Source: Nocardia sienata NBRC 100364
GTDB taxonomy: Bacteria > Actinomycetota > Actinomycetes > Mycobacteriales > Mycobacteriaceae
NCBI RefSeq assembly: GCF_001613205.1
Contig: NZ_BDBX01000019.1
Coordinates: forward strand, 62,001 to 126,000
DNA length: 64,000 bases
Direction of reading: 5' to 3'
Both the position numbers and the translations under genes were made by a program. The stretch's first letter is position 1; every line of letters begins with the position of its first letter. Under the pieces are notes generated by a model, which had not been told where the DNA came from, searched no databases, and saw nothing but the letters and a program-made list of their open reading frames with translations. Below, piece after piece: positions 33,840-43,446 of this stretch.

Positions 33840-36800
33840 GCCGCTCCTTTTTCTTCGATGGCGACCAAGGGCGCGCCGGTGGTGACTTGGTCGCCTGCCG
33901 CGACGGTGATCGTGTGCACGGTGCCGGAAACCTCGGCGACCACCGGCAGCTCCATCTTCATGGCCTCCAGCACGAGCAAGGTGGTGCCGGCCTCGACGTG
34001 CTCGCCAGGGGTGACCTCGACCCGCCAGACATTGGCCATCATGGGCGCCGCCACGAGATGGGCGCCCGCGGGCAGGTCGAGATCCTCGACGCATTCGGGT
34101 TCGGCGACGAGATCGGCCTGGGCGCTCAGTTCACCACTGGCCTCCCAGCGCTGTCGTTCGGCGGTGAACGCGGCCTGCCGGCGTTCTTCGGTGGCGGCGA
34201 TATCGGTCGCGTTGTCCCGCAGGAACCCGAGGTGCTCGGCCATGGCGAATTCGCCGACACTCGTGCGCATCTCGTAACGGCCCGCGGCCATATCGGCGCG
34301 CAGGGCCGGCAGTTCCTCGGCCGCGACCGGATACCAGCTGATGCGGTCGAAGAAACGGAACAGCCACGGCTTGCCGGCCTCGAAAGGCGCGCGCTGGCGG
34401 TAACCCGACCAGATCGGGACGGTGCGGCCGACGAGCTGGTAGCCACCCGGGGATTCCATCCCGTAGACGCAGAGGTACTTGCCACCGATACCCACCGCGT
34501 CGGACGGGGTCCAGGTGCGGGCGGGGTTGTACTTGGTGGTCACCAGGCGGTGGCGGGGGTCGAGCGGGACGGCCAGCGGTGCGCCGAGGTAGACGTCGCC
34601 GAGACCGAGCACCATGTACTGGGCGGCGAAGACGATATCGCGCACTTCGTCGATACTGTCCAGCCCGTTGATCCGGCGGATGAACTCGATATTCGACGGC
34701 AACCAGGGGGCTTCGGGGCGGACACCGCGACCGTAGCGTTCGATGGCCTGCCCGATGGTGGGGTCGTCGAAGGACAGCGGGAGTTCGATATGGCGGCTCG
34801 GGACCCGCAGATCGGCGGTATCGGGGATATCGTCCTCGAGTTCGCCGAGCAGCCGGACCACGGTGCGCTGGTCGATGACGTCGGGGTCGAAGTGCAGGTG
34901 CAGCGAGCGCACCCCGGGGGTGATATCGACCAGGCCGGGGATGGACGCCTGTTCGAGGCGGTCGCTCAAGGCGTGTACGCGCATCCGCAGACCCAGATCG
35001 AGTTCCCTCGGGCCGTATTCGATCAGCACGTTGTCGTCGCCGCCACGCAGGTATTTCACCTCGGGGGTACCGCTTCCGGCGTCGCGGCGGCCCAGGACAC
35101 CGTTGTCCTGCTCCCGGGACCCGAGGAGTTCGGGAGTGGGCAGGCCGCGGCCGCGCAGAGCGGACGAGGAGCGGAGCGCGCCGGTGCGGTCGTCGCCGAC
35201 CGGGACGAAACGCACCTGGTCACCGGGGCGCATCTGGCCGAGTTTCCAGCGGTGCGCGGAGATCACGGTGAGCGGGCAGGCGAAACCGCCCAGGCTGGGG
35301 CCGTCGGGGCCGAGCAGGATCGGGGTGTCGCCGGAGAGGTTGAGCGCGCCGACGCTGTACGGGCAGTCGTGCAGGTTGGACGGGTGCAGGCCGGCGTCGC
35401 CGCCGTCGGTACGCGACCAGGTCGGGTTCGGGCCGGCCAGACGCAGGCCGGTGCGGTTGGCATGGGCCTGCACCTGCCACGTGGCGTCGTAGAACTGTGC
35501 TATATCGGCGGATGTGAAATAGTCCGGCGCGGGCTGCGGGCCCTCCCCGACGCCGACATACCAGGTGTGGCCGAATTCGGGGCGTTCGTCGGCCGGGATC
35601 GGCGCGGGCTCCAGCAGACCACCGGCGTCGGGTTTGAGGCCGAGGATATCGCCGGTCGCCACGGCGCGGCCGGTGATACCACCGAATGCGCCGAGGGTGA
35701 AAGTCGCGGCGCTGCCGTGGTAGTCGGGGGCGAGGATGCCGCCGCGAACGGCGAGATAGGTGCGCAGTCCGGTGTCGTGGGGCGCGCCGATATCGAGGAC
35801 CGAACCGGCGGGGACGGTGACCGGCTCCCACATCGGCACCGGCCGATCGTCCACGGTGACAGGTGCTTGGGCCCCCGTGACGCAGACGATGGTGGTGTCG
35901 GTGCAGCGGATCCGCGGACCCAGCAGTGTGGCCTCGAGACCGTTCTCACCCAGCGAGTTCCCGACCGCCTGGTTGGCGAGCCGGAAGGACAGATCGTCGA
36001 AGGCGCCCGACGGCGGGATACCGACGTTCCAGAGTCCCAGGCGGCCGGGGAAATCCTGGATGGTGGTGGAAACACCGGCGCGCAGGATCTCCAGGCGGGG
36101 GCGGATGGTGGCCAGGCTGCCGAGGGTCGAAGTGGTGTGCCGGGCGTCGAGCATGGGGGAGCTGGTGGCGGCGGCGCGCAATTGGGGCAGGTTGGTGGTG
36201 ATACCGAACATGCGGGTCGCGTCGAGCGCGGCGCGCAGGCGGTGCAGGGCCTCGGTCCGGCTCTCCCCGGAGGTGATGATCTTGGCGATCAGCGGGTCGT
36301 AATAGGGGCTGATCTCGGTACCGGTCTCGACCCAGGTTTCCACCCGGGCCGCCGCGGCGGGGATCTCGACACCGGTGAGGGTGCCCGCGCCGGGCCGGTA
36401 GTCGTTGCCGGGGTCCTCGGCATAGACGCGGGCCTCCACCGCGTAGCCGGTGATCGGCGGGCCGGCGTCGGGGATCTCGTCGAGGAACGCGGAGTCGCCA
36501 CCGGCCAGGCGCAGCATCCATTCGACGATGTCCACGCCGGTGACGGCCTCGGTGACCGGATGCTCCACCTGCAAGCGGGTGTTCACCTCGAGGAACGAGG
36601 CCTCCCCGCGGTCGACGTCGTAGAGGAACTCGACCGTCCCCGCGGAACGGTAACCGACGTCACCGAGCAGCTTCCGGCTCGATTCGAGGAGTTGTTCGCT
36701 CACGGTGTAGGGCAGACCGGGCGCGGGCGCCTCTTCGATGACCTTCTGGTTGCGCCGCTGCAGACTGCAGTCGCGGGTGCCCAGGGATAGGGCGCGACCG

Positions 36801-37495
36801 CGGCCGTCGCCGAAGATCTGCACCTCCACATGGCGCGCCCGGGCGACGAACCGCTCCAGGTACACCGCGGTGGAGCCGAAATTGTTCTGCGCCAGCCGGA
36901 TCACCCGCTGGTAGGCGTCGGTGAGTTCGCCGGGACCGGCGCACGCGGCCATTCCGATACCGCCGCCACCCCCGGCCGCCTTGAGCATCACCGGGTATCC
37001 GATCCGCTCGGCCTCCGCCAGCGCTTCGTCGAGCCCGGTGAGCAGACCGCTCCCGTCGACCAGCGGCACACCCGCCGCTGCGGCGGCCCGGCGGGCACTG
37101 TGTTTGTCCCCGAAGAGCCGCAGATGGTCGGCGGCCGGTCCCACGAACGCGATCCCCGCGGCCTCCACCTCCGCCGCGAAGTCCGCGTTCTCGGAGAGGA
37201 ACCCGTAGCCGGGGTGGACGGCGGTGGCGCCGGTGGACAGCGCCGCCTCGATCACCGCGTCCGCGCGCAGATACGACTCGGCGGCCGGGGCGGGGCCGAG
37301 CCGGACCGCGCGATCGGCCATCCGCACATGCCGCGCACCCTCGTCGGCATCGGAGAACACCGCGACCGTCTCGATCCCCAGCCGCCGGGCGGTACGCAGG
37401 ATGCGGCAGGCGACCTCACCGCGGTTGGCGATCAGCAGGCATTCGGGGAGCGGCGTATGCAGCGGTGTATACAACTGCGGGGCGGTCTCGGTCAC
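33836..37495 (-). CDS. Urea carboxylase (biotin- and ATP-dependent)
   Basis: A 1219-residue biotin enzyme that carboxylates urea to allophanate. Order: biotin carboxylase domain (1-450: LIANRGEVACRILRTARRLG, GGGGIGMAAC ATP loop, FLEVNTRLQVEHPVTEAVTG), a KipA/KipI-like carboxyltransferase pair (about 470-1060: RAGVSTTIQDFPGRLGLWNV and RYGRGVRPEAPWLPSNIEFI) and a C-terminal biotinyl domain with the biotin-accepting Lys in LLVLEAMKMEL. The length is that of complete bacterial and fungal urea carboxylases. The usual DUF1989 accessory genes are absent; instead it follows a complete urt transporter. Starts GTG at 37495, 50 bases after gntR. Confidence 0.95.
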   Translation of the reverse strand: MTETAPQLYTPLHTPLPECLLIANRGEVACRILRTARRLGIETVAVFSDADEGARHVRMADRAVRLGPAPAAESYLRADAVIEAALSTGATAVHPGYGFLSENADFAAEVEAAGIAFVGPAADHLRLFGDKHSARRAAAAAGVPLVDGSGLLTGLDEALAEAERIGYPVMLKAAGGGGGIGMAACAGPGELTDAYQRVIRLAQNNFGSTAVYLERFVARARHVEVQIFGDGRGRALSLGTRDCSLQRRNQKVIEEAPAPGLPYTVSEQLLESSRKLLGDVGYRSAGTVEFLYDVDRGEASFLEVNTRLQVEHPVTEAVTGVDIVEWMLRLAGGDSAFLDEIPDAGPPITGYAVEARVYAEDPGNDYRPGAGTLTGVEIPAAAARVETWVETGTEISPYYDPLIAKIITSGESRTEALHRLRAALDATRMFGITTNLPQLRAAATSSPMLDARHTTSTLGSLATIRPRLEILRAGVSTTIQDFPGRLGLWNVGIPPSGAFDDLSFRLANQAVGNSLGENGLEATLLGPRIRCTDTTIVCVTGAQAPVTVDDRPVPMWEPVTVPAGSVLDIGAPHDTGLRTYLAVRGGILAPDYHGSAATFTLGAFGGITGRAVATGDILGLKPDAGGLLEPAPIPADERPEFGHTWYVGVGEGPQPAPDYFTSADIAQFYDATWQVQAHANRTGLRLAGPNPTWSRTDGGDAGLHPSNLHDCPYSVGALNLSGDTPILLGPDGPSLGGFACPLTVISAHRWKLGQMRPGDQVRFVPVGDDRTGALRSSSALRGRGLPTPELLGSREQDNGVLGRRDAGSGTPEVKYLRGGDDNVLIEYGPRELDLGLRMRVHALSDRLEQASIPGLVDITPGVRSLHLHFDPDVIDQRTVVRLLGELEDDIPDTADLRVPSRHIELPLSFDDPTIGQAIERYGRGVRPEAPWLPSNIEFIRRINGLDSIDEVRDIVFAAQYMVLGLGDVYLGAPLAVPLDPRHRLVTTKYNPARTWTPSDAVGIGGKYLCVYGMESPGGYQLVGRTVPIWSGYRQRAPFEAGKPWLFRFFDRISWYPVAAEELPALRADMAAGRYEMRTSVGEFAMAEHLGFLRDNATDIAATEERRQAAFTAERQRWEASGELSAQADLVAEPECVEDLDLPAGAHLVAAPMMANVWRVEVTPGEHVEAGTTLLVLEAMKMELPVVAEVSGTVHTITVAAGDQVTTGAPLVAIEEKGAA
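37467..37474. promoter_or_regulatory. TGTATACA motif at the urea carboxylase start
   Basis: The 8-bp palindrome TGTATACA, about 20 bases inside the urea carboxylase frame; the 9-mer TTGTATACA (minus strand) is also found upstream of urtA. Candidate second site for the GntR regulator encoded just before. Confidence 0.4.
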
Positions 37496-37545
37496 GGTCG
37501 ATCCTCTCGGCGTGGACAGTGCGGCTACCGGAGCAGCCGGGGATT

Positions 37546-38247
37546 TCAGGTCTTGGTCGCGCGGGCCATGCGGGTCAGCTGGAGTACCTGACCGGCGCGG
37601 TCGGCCACCACGCGGCGGGACTGGTCGATATGGGCGAGGAGTTGCTCGCGGGCGCCGGTGAGATCACGGTCGAGGACGGCCTCGCCGATGGCGATGTGTT
37701 CCTCGATGGTCGCGAGCATGCGGTCGGGGGTCAGGTAGTCGAACATCCGGACGGGGCGTATCCGGGCGTTCACCGTTTTCAGGGCGTCGGTGAGGGCGTG
37801 GTTGCCGGAGGAATCGAGCAGGACGGTGTGGAACTGTTCGTCGGCGACCACGAAACCGGCGTCCGGGGCCGGGGGCGCGGTGCGGAAGGCGCGCCAGCGG
37901 TCGATCTCGGGTCCGAGGACGGCGCGGTCGTGGCCGAGTTCCGGATCGTCGAGGACGCGGGCGATGCCCTGCGCTTCCAGGGTGATCCGCAGTTCGTAGT
38001 AGTCGCCCAGGGTGTCCAGGCGCGGCCGGTAGGGGAACAGTCCGGCGTCGTGGCGTTCCACCAGGCCATCGGCCTGCAACCGGGCCAGCGCCTCGCGGAC
38101 CGGGGTCCGCGAGACACCGTAGCGTTCGGCCAGCCGTTCCTCGCCGAGCCGCTCCTCCGGCGCCAGCGCACCGGTCATGAGTTCGTCGCGCAGCGACTTG
38201 TACACGGTGTCGCTGCGTGATTCGCGTTTGCTTCGTGGTTCGGTCAC
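37546..38247 (-). CDS. GntR family regulator (FadR/FCD type)
   Basis: A 233-residue regulator: N-terminal winged helix (YKSLRDELMTGALAPEERLG, RYGVSRTPVREALARLQADG) and a helical FCD ligand domain with the metal-binding pattern (Asp/His in VADEQFH, LLDSSGNH, ATIEEHIAIGEAV). It lies inside the urea operon between urtE and the carboxylase, 10 bases after urtE, so it is likely an autoregulating repressor of urea uptake and breakdown. The ligand may be urea, allophanate or a nitrogen metabolite. Confidence 0.9.
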   Translation of the reverse strand: MTEPRSKRESRSDTVYKSLRDELMTGALAPEERLGEERLAERYGVSRTPVREALARLQADGLVERHDAGLFPYRPRLDTLGDYYELRITLEAQGIARVLDDPELGHDRAVLGPEIDRWRAFRTAPPAPDAGFVVADEQFHTVLLDSSGNHALTDALKTVNARIRPVRMFDYLTPDRMLATIEEHIAIGEAVLDRDLTGAREQLLAHIDQSRRVVADRAGQVLQLTRMARATKT

Positions 38248-38257
38248 GACGCGCAGC

Positions 38258-38959
38258 CTAGAGAGTCATGGCGGCGCGAACGGTTTCCACCGCCCCGGCG
38301 CCGCCCTCCCCGGTAGAGGTGACCCGGCCGCTCTCCAGCACGTAGTACCGGCTCGCGGCCCGCAGAGCGAAACCGATGTGCTGTTCCACCAGCAGCACCC
38401 CGAGCCCACCGCGTTTCACCAGCTCGGTGATGGTGTTCTCGATCTCGGCCACCACCGACGGCTGGATGCCCTCGGTGGGTTCGTCGAGGATCAGCATGCG
38501 CGGCTCGGTGATCAGCGCCCGGGCGATCGCCAGCTGCTGGCGCTGTCCCCCGGAGAGCAACCCGGCCCGGCGGTCGAGCAGCTCCTTCAACGCGGGGAAC
38601 AGATCCAGCTGTTCGTCGATCAGTGCCCGGCCGCGTTTGCGGCCGTCGGCCACCACCCGCAGGTTCTCGGCGGTGGTGAGATGACCGAAGCACTGCTGTC
38701 CCTGCGGGACATAGGCCAATCCGCGCCTGACCCGGGCGCTGGGCCGCAGCCCGGTGATATCGGCCCCGTCGAAACGGATGGTGCCGCGGTGGGCCCGCAC
38801 CAGGCCGACCGCCGCGCGCAGCAGGGTGGTCTTCCCGGCGCCGTTGTGGCCCATGATCGCCGCTACGCCGTCGGCCGGTACCTCTATCCCGGCCCCGTGC
38901 ACGACCTCGGTGCGACCGTAACCGGTGTGGATGTCGATGAGTTCCAGCATCGCGGTCAC
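38258..38959 (-). CDS. urtE: Urea ABC transporter ATP-binding protein UrtE
   Basis: A 233-residue LivF-type ATPase. Walker A GHNGAGKTT, signature LLSGGQRQQLAIARAL, Walker B MLILDEPTEGIQPS, H-loop VEQHIGFAL; YVPQGQQCFGHLTTAENLRV is characteristic of UrtE. With UrtD it powers uptake of urea through UrtB-UrtC. The GTG at 38959 overlaps the urtD stop (GTGA). Confidence 0.94.
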   Translation of the reverse strand: MTAMLELIDIHTGYGRTEVVHGAGIEVPADGVAAIMGHNGAGKTTLLRAAVGLVRAHRGTIRFDGADITGLRPSARVRRGLAYVPQGQQCFGHLTTAENLRVVADGRKRGRALIDEQLDLFPALKELLDRRAGLLSGGQRQQLAIARALITEPRMLILDEPTEGIQPSVVAEIENTITELVKRGGLGVLLVEQHIGFALRAASRYYVLESGRVTSTGEGGAGAVETVRAAMTL

Positions 38960-39897
38960 CCTTCGTTGTCGTCGGCGGTCCGCCGGGAGCTCGCGCGGTC
39001 CCGGGGTGTGGTCGACCCGCGGTGACCGTTCGACGCGGGTGTCTCCCCGGCGTGGTCACGTCGTGGCACCTCCGCCGGATCGGGTTCGCTCACGCCTTCC
39101 TGCCCGGCGGCCGCCGCGGTCCCCAGGTACGCCTCTTGCACGGCCGGATCCGCCTGTACCTGCGCCACCGTTCCCTCGGCAAGGACCGCGCCGCGGGCCA
39201 GCACCGTCACCGAGGTGGCGAAACTGCGCATGAAGTCCATATCGTGTTCGACCACCACGACCGTGCGTTCGCCACCGATGCGGCGCAACAGGTTCCCCGT
39301 TTCCTCGCGTTCCTCCTGGCTCATCCCGGCGACCGGTTCGTCCAGCAGCAGGACCGAGGCATCCTGGACGAGCAGCATGCCGATCTCGAGCCACTGTTTC
39401 TGGCCGTGGGCCAGCGTTCCGGCGGGTTTGTCGCGCAGCGCGGTGAGACCGATCGTCTCCAGGGCTTGTTCGATCGACGCGGAGACCGCGGCCGGCCGGC
39501 GCCGCAGCATGGTCCGGACCGAACGACCCGCCCCCGCGGCGATATCGAGGTTCTGCAGTACCGACAGTTCCTCGAACACGCTCGCGGTCTGGAAGGTGCG
39601 GCCCACGCCCAGGCGGGCGATCTGGTGCACTTTCTTGCCGAGCAGTTCGACCCCGGATTTCTGCACCGACCCGGTCGCCGGGACCAGACCGGTGATCGCG
39701 TCGATCATGGTCGTCTTCCCGGCGCCGTTGGGGCCGATGAGGAACCGCAGATCACCCTGGAAGAGCGTCAGGTCCACATTCGACACCGCCGTGAAGCCGT
39801 CGAATTCGACGCTGAGCCCACGGACCTCGAGGTAATCGCTGTGCATACCGGCGTTACCGCCGGTCACCGGAGCTCTTACCGTGGCTGTCTCGGTCAT
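38956..39897 (-). CDS. urtD: Urea ABC transporter ATP-binding protein UrtD
   Basis: A 313-residue LivG-type ATPase: Walker A GPNGAGKTTM, FQTASVFEELSVLQNLDIAA, the LAHGQKQWLEIGMLLVQDAS signature region typical of UrtD (signature LAHGQ), Walker B LLLDEPVAGM, H-loop VVEHDMDFMRSF. Extra tail of about 50 disordered residues after the ATPase, longer than usual. Overlaps urtC by ATGA. Confidence 0.94.
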   Translation of the reverse strand: MTETATVRAPVTGGNAGMHSDYLEVRGLSVEFDGFTAVSNVDLTLFQGDLRFLIGPNGAGKTTMIDAITGLVPATGSVQKSGVELLGKKVHQIARLGVGRTFQTASVFEELSVLQNLDIAAGAGRSVRTMLRRRPAAVSASIEQALETIGLTALRDKPAGTLAHGQKQWLEIGMLLVQDASVLLLDEPVAGMSQEEREETGNLLRRIGGERTVVVVEHDMDFMRSFATSVTVLARGAVLAEGTVAQVQADPAVQEAYLGTAAAAGQEGVSEPDPAEVPRRDHAGETPASNGHRGSTTPRDRASSRRTADDNEG

Positions 39898-41009
39898 GAC
39901 ACTCCTACCGGGGTAGCGGGTGCGGGGTCCGGTGTCCGGGCGGGCGGCGGATTCTTTTTCTCGCCGGTACGGCGTTTCCGCCGCACCAGGGTCACCAGGC
40001 CCGCCAGACCGGCCGGGAAGAAGCCGACCACGATGATGAAGAGGACGCCCTGCGCGTACACCCAGCCGGAGGGGAAGTTCTCCGACAGGCCGGTCTGCGC
40101 CCAGGCCACCGCGATCGCGCCGAGCACCGGACCGAGCAGGGTGGTGCGTCCGCCGATGGCGACACCGGTCAGGAAGGCGATGGAGGGAACGATCCCGATA
40201 TCGGCGGGGGAGACGATTCCGACGATCGGCACGAACAGCGCGCCGGCGATACCGGCGAACAACGCCGCCACCGCATAGGCGACGACCTTCACATTCGCGG
40301 GGTCGTAGCCGAGGAAGCGCACACGCTCCTCCTGATCGCGTACCGCGACCAGCAGTTCGCCGTACCGGCTGTACATCAGCTGCCGGGTCGTCGCGACGAT
40401 CACCAGCAGGGTCGCGGCCGCGATGAAGAACAGCAGCCGCCGGTTCACCGGGTCGTTGAGGGCCAGTCCGAAGAAACTGCGGAACCGGTTGAGGCCGTTA
40501 CTCCCGCCGGTGGACTGCTGACCCACCAGCAGGATGGCGAAGGCCGCGGCCAGCGCCTGCGACAGGATCGCGAAATAGGCGCCCTTGACCTTGCGTTTGA
40601 ACACACCCAGCCCGAGCAGCACCGCCACCAGCGGCGGCACGATCACGATGCCCAGGATCGTCAGCACCGGCGAGGTGAACGGGACCCAATAGCCGGGCAG
40701 CTCACGAATACCGGCGATCTGCATGAAATCCGGGACGTCGTCACCACGCAGCTGCGCGTCGGAGATCTTGAGATGCATCGCCATGATGTAGGCGCCGAGG
40801 CCGAAGAACACACCCTGTCCGAGGGTGAGCATGCCGCCCCGGCCCCACGCCAATCCGATACCCACCGCGACGATGCCGAAGCACAGGAACTTGCCGAGCA
40901 GGTTGAGCCGGAAGTCCGAGAGCACCGCGGGCGCCACCGCGAACAGCAGCACTGCGGCGATCGCGAAACCCGAATAGACCTTCCAGCGGGTGGTCAGGAA
41001 TTCCCTCAT
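39894..41009 (-). CDS. urtC: Urea ABC transporter permease UrtC
   Basis: A 371-residue LivM-type permease with about ten membrane helices; conserved parts are GLAWGRGGMLTLGQGVFFGL, GAYFAILSQALAAAFAILLV and LGYDPANVKVVAYAVAALFA and SEWV-like end NFPSGWVYAQGVLFIIVVGF. The C-terminal 30 residues are Pro/Lys-rich and extend past the usual end. Overlaps urtB by ATGA. Confidence 0.93.
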   Translation of the reverse strand: MREFLTTRWKVYSGFAIAAVLLFAVAPAVLSDFRLNLLGKFLCFGIVAVGIGLAWGRGGMLTLGQGVFFGLGAYIMAMHLKISDAQLRGDDVPDFMQIAGIRELPGYWVPFTSPVLTILGIVIVPPLVAVLLGLGVFKRKVKGAYFAILSQALAAAFAILLVGQQSTGGSNGLNRFRSFFGLALNDPVNRRLLFFIAAATLLVIVATTRQLMYSRYGELLVAVRDQEERVRFLGYDPANVKVVAYAVAALFAGIAGALFVPIVGIVSPADIGIVPSIAFLTGVAIGGRTTLLGPVLGAIAVAWAQTGLSENFPSGWVYAQGVLFIIVVGFFPAGLAGLVTLVRRKRRTGEKKNPPPARTPDPAPATPVGVS

Positions 41010-41893
41010 ACCAGACTCCTCGACCGGATCGTGAACAATCCCTGCGGGCGTACCTGCAGGAAGACCACGATGACGACGAATACGATCACCTTCGCGACCG
41101 AGGCCGTGGTGCTGTATTCGATGAACGAGTTCAACAGTCCGAGCGCCACCGCGGCCAGGACCGCGCCGCGGATCTGCCCGAGCCCGCCGATGACGACCAC
41201 CAGGAAGGCGTCCACCAGATAGGTGGTGCCGGTATTGGAACTGGTGGAGCCGATCAGCGTCAGCGCCACACCCGCCACCCCGGCGAGCCCGGACCCGATG
41301 AAGAACGTCGTGATATCGGTGCCGCGGCTGGAGATCCCGCTGGTTTCGGCGAGATCACGATGCTGCACCACGGCCCGGATGCGCCGGCCCATCGCGGTGT
41401 ACTTCATCGTCACCGCGACAGCCGTCACGCACAGCACCGCGAGCAGCATGATGAAGATCCGCGTCCTGGGCACCACCGCGCCCAGGATCTCCACCCCGCC
41501 ACCGAGCCATTCCGGGGTCACCACGCGGACCGCGGGCGCGCCGAAGATGTCCCGGGCCGCCTGCTGCAGGATCAAACCGACGCCGAAGGTCACCAGCAGG
41601 GTGTCCAGTGGTCTGTCGTACATCCGCTTGATCAGCGTCACCTCCAGGGCGACACCCATGAGTCCGCCGACCACGAATCCGATCAGCAGCGAGACGATCA
41701 GCGAGACCTCGGCGTCGGCGACCAGGTACTCCTGCACCGTGTAGGCGGTGTAGGAGCCGGCCATGATGAACGCGCCGTGGGCCATATTGATCACGCCCAT
41801 CTGACCGAAGGTCAGCGACAGCCCCAGGGCCGCCAGCAGCAGGATGGAACCCAGGCTCAAGCCGGTGAACAGCTGCCCGACCAGTGCTTCCAC
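41006..41893 (-). CDS. urtB: Urea ABC transporter permease UrtB
   Basis: A 295-residue LivH-type permease: LGSILLLAALGLSLTFGQMG, VINMAHGAFIMAGSYTAY, TLLVTFGVGLILQQAARDIF and GGLGQIRGAVLAAVALGLLN. Eight membrane segments predicted by eye. Follows urtA after four bases. Confidence 0.94.
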   Translation of the reverse strand: MEALVGQLFTGLSLGSILLLAALGLSLTFGQMGVINMAHGAFIMAGSYTAYTVQEYLVADAEVSLIVSLLIGFVVGGLMGVALEVTLIKRMYDRPLDTLLVTFGVGLILQQAARDIFGAPAVRVVTPEWLGGGVEILGAVVPRTRIFIMLLAVLCVTAVAVTMKYTAMGRRIRAVVQHRDLAETSGISSRGTDITTFFIGSGLAGVAGVALTLIGSTSSNTGTTYLVDAFLVVVIGGLGQIRGAVLAAVALGLLNSFIEYSTTASVAKVIVFVVIVVFLQVRPQGLFTIRSRSLV

Positions 41894-41897
41894 GAGA

Positions 41898-43214
41898 TCA
41901 GCCCCCGAGTCCCTCGGCCCACGAGTAGCCCGCCAGGTACGGATCCGGTTCGACGGCCTCGCCGGAATCCCACACGCTGTAGATCAGGCCGTCGGGACGG
42001 ATCTCGCCGATCCGGGCGGTTTTGGTGATGTGGTTGTTCTCGCCGTCGATGGTCACCAGGCCCTCGGGTCCTTCGAAGGTGACCCCGCCCGCGGCCTGCT
42101 GCACATCCGCGACCGCGAAGGACTGAGCCTTCTCGACGGTGTTCTTCCACAGGTACACCGAGACGTAGGCGGCCTCCATGGGATCGGAGGTCGGCTTGTT
42201 CGCTCCGTACTTCGCCTTGTACGCCTTGACGAACGCGGTGTTCTGCGGGTTGTCGACGGTCTGGTAGTAGTTCCAGGCGGTCAGCTGGCCGGCGATGTGC
42301 TGCACGCCGATACCGCCGACCTCCTCCTCGGCGATGGACACCGAGACCACCGGCATGTCCTGCGCGGTCAGGCCGACGTTCCTGTACTCGCGGAAGAACG
42401 CCACATTGGAATCGCCGTTGAGGGTGTTGAACACGGCGTCGGCGTCGGCCGAGCGGACCTTGTTGACGATGGTGGAGAAATCGGTGGAGCCGAGCGGGGT
42501 GTAGTCCTCGCCCTTGATCTCGATGCCGTTGGCCTCGGCGTAGGCCTTGATGATGCGGTTTGCGGTCTGCGGGAAGACGTAGTCGCTACCCACCAGGTAG
42601 AGCGATTTCACCCCGCGGCCCTTCAGATAGTCCAGGGCGGGCACGATCTGCTGGTTGGTGGTGGCGCCGGTGTAGAAGATGTTCTTCGACGATTCCAGGC
42701 CCTCGTACTGGACCGGGTAGTACAGCAGCGCGTTGCGGTCCTCGAACACCGGCAGCATGGCCTTGCGGCTCGACGAGGTCCAGCCGCCGAATACCGCGGC
42801 CACGCAGTCGCTGCTGATCAGTTTCTCCGCCTTCTCCGCGAACACCGTGGGCTCGGAGGCGCCGTCCTCGCCGACCAGCTGGATCTGCTTGCCCAGGACC
42901 CCGCCGGCGGCATTGATCTCGTCGACGGCCAGCCTGATCGAATCCCGGACGGTGACCTCGGAGATCGCCATGGTGCCCGACAACGAGTTCAGCGAGCCGA
43001 CCTTGATACTCGGGCCCGTGGTGTCGACACAGGAGGTCGTGTTCGCGCCGGCCTGATCGGAGGCGGAGCTACCGCAGGCGGTGACCGCCACCGCGGTCGC
43101 GCACACCGCGGCCGGCAGAGCGAGAAGGGTCCGTGCCCGCCGGCGGTTGCGGGTGCCGCGGGATACCGCGACTTTCCTGGGTTGTCCGGGTGCTTCGGTT
43201 CTGGCTGCATTCAT
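41898..43214 (-). CDS. urtA: Urea ABC transporter substrate-binding lipoprotein UrtA
   Basis: A 438-residue binding protein anchored outside the membrane: a long basic N-terminus, hydrophobic core [18 protein letters not shown] with lipobox VTAC-G, then a Leu/Ile/Val-type periplasmic-binding fold specific to UrtA ([60 protein letters not shown]). The UrtA group binds urea or short amides. It is the first gene of the operon urtABCDE-gntR-urea carboxylase-allophanate hydrolase, all on the minus strand with gaps of 50 bases or less. Confidence 0.95.
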   Translation of the reverse strand: MNAARTEAPGQPRKVAVSRGTRNRRRARTLLALPAAVCATAVAVTACGSSASDQAGANTTSCVDTTGPSIKVGSLNSLSGTMAISEVTVRDSIRLAVDEINAAGGVLGKQIQLVGEDGASEPTVFAEKAEKLISSDCVAAVFGGWTSSSRKAMLPVFEDRNALLYYPVQYEGLESSKNIFYTGATTNQQIVPALDYLKGRGVKSLYLVGSDYVFPQTANRIIKAYAEANGIEIKGEDYTPLGSTDFSTIVNKVRSADADAVFNTLNGDSNVAFFREYRNVGLTAQDMPVVSVSIAEEEVGGIGVQHIAGQLTAWNYYQTVDNPQNTAFVKAYKAKYGANKPTSDPMEAAYVSVYLWKNTVEKAQSFAVADVQQAAGGVTFEGPEGLVTIDGENNHITKTARIGEIRPDGLIYSVWDSGEAVEPDPYLAGYSWAEGLGG

Positions 43215-43271
43215 GACCGTTCGGCCTCCACTCAGGAAAGGTCAGCCCGCTGACTTGCTTGTATTCGGCGT

Positions 43272-43290
43272 TGTATACAGCGACGTATAC
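43272..43290. promoter_or_regulatory. Candidate GntR operator upstream of urtA
   Basis: TTGTATACA (palindrome TGTATACA at 43272-43279) followed at 43285-43290 by GTATAC, about 58 bases upstream of urtA. FCD-type GntR regulators commonly bind GTATAC-centred palindromes. The same 9-mer recurs at the start of the urea carboxylase gene. Confidence 0.5.
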
Positions 43291-43375
43291 GAGGAATCAC
43301 GGTAGGGAGGCTGTGTTTCGCCCACGTATCGCAGCGTGAAGCTCGAGTATCTATCGGCCGAGGATCCCGGCGCCG

Positions 43376-43436
43376 CTGCCGAGAGCAGATCTGCCGAGAG
43401 CAGCGTGGGCTCCCGCTTCCCCGCCTGCTCCGGCAG
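43376..43436. promoter_or_regulatory. Three CTGC-N4/5-GCAG palindromes upstream of the clpP pair
   Basis: CTGC-CGAGA-GCAG at 43376-43388 and again, identically, at 43391-43403 (15-bp spacing), and CTGC-TCCG-GCAG at 43425-43436, all within 71 bases before the first clpP. Repeated palindromes in front of a clp operon with a ClgR/PopR-type gene beside it suggest its operators. Confidence 0.45.
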
Positions 43437-43446
43437 CGTGGTGAGC

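Noticed and set aside
33833..36790. 985-codon open frame on the plus strand
   Set aside because: Antisense to urea carboxylase, which has full domain motifs; the forward translation has none.
41844..43253. 469-codon open frame on the plus strand
   Set aside because: Antisense to urtA, which has lipobox and binding-protein motifs.
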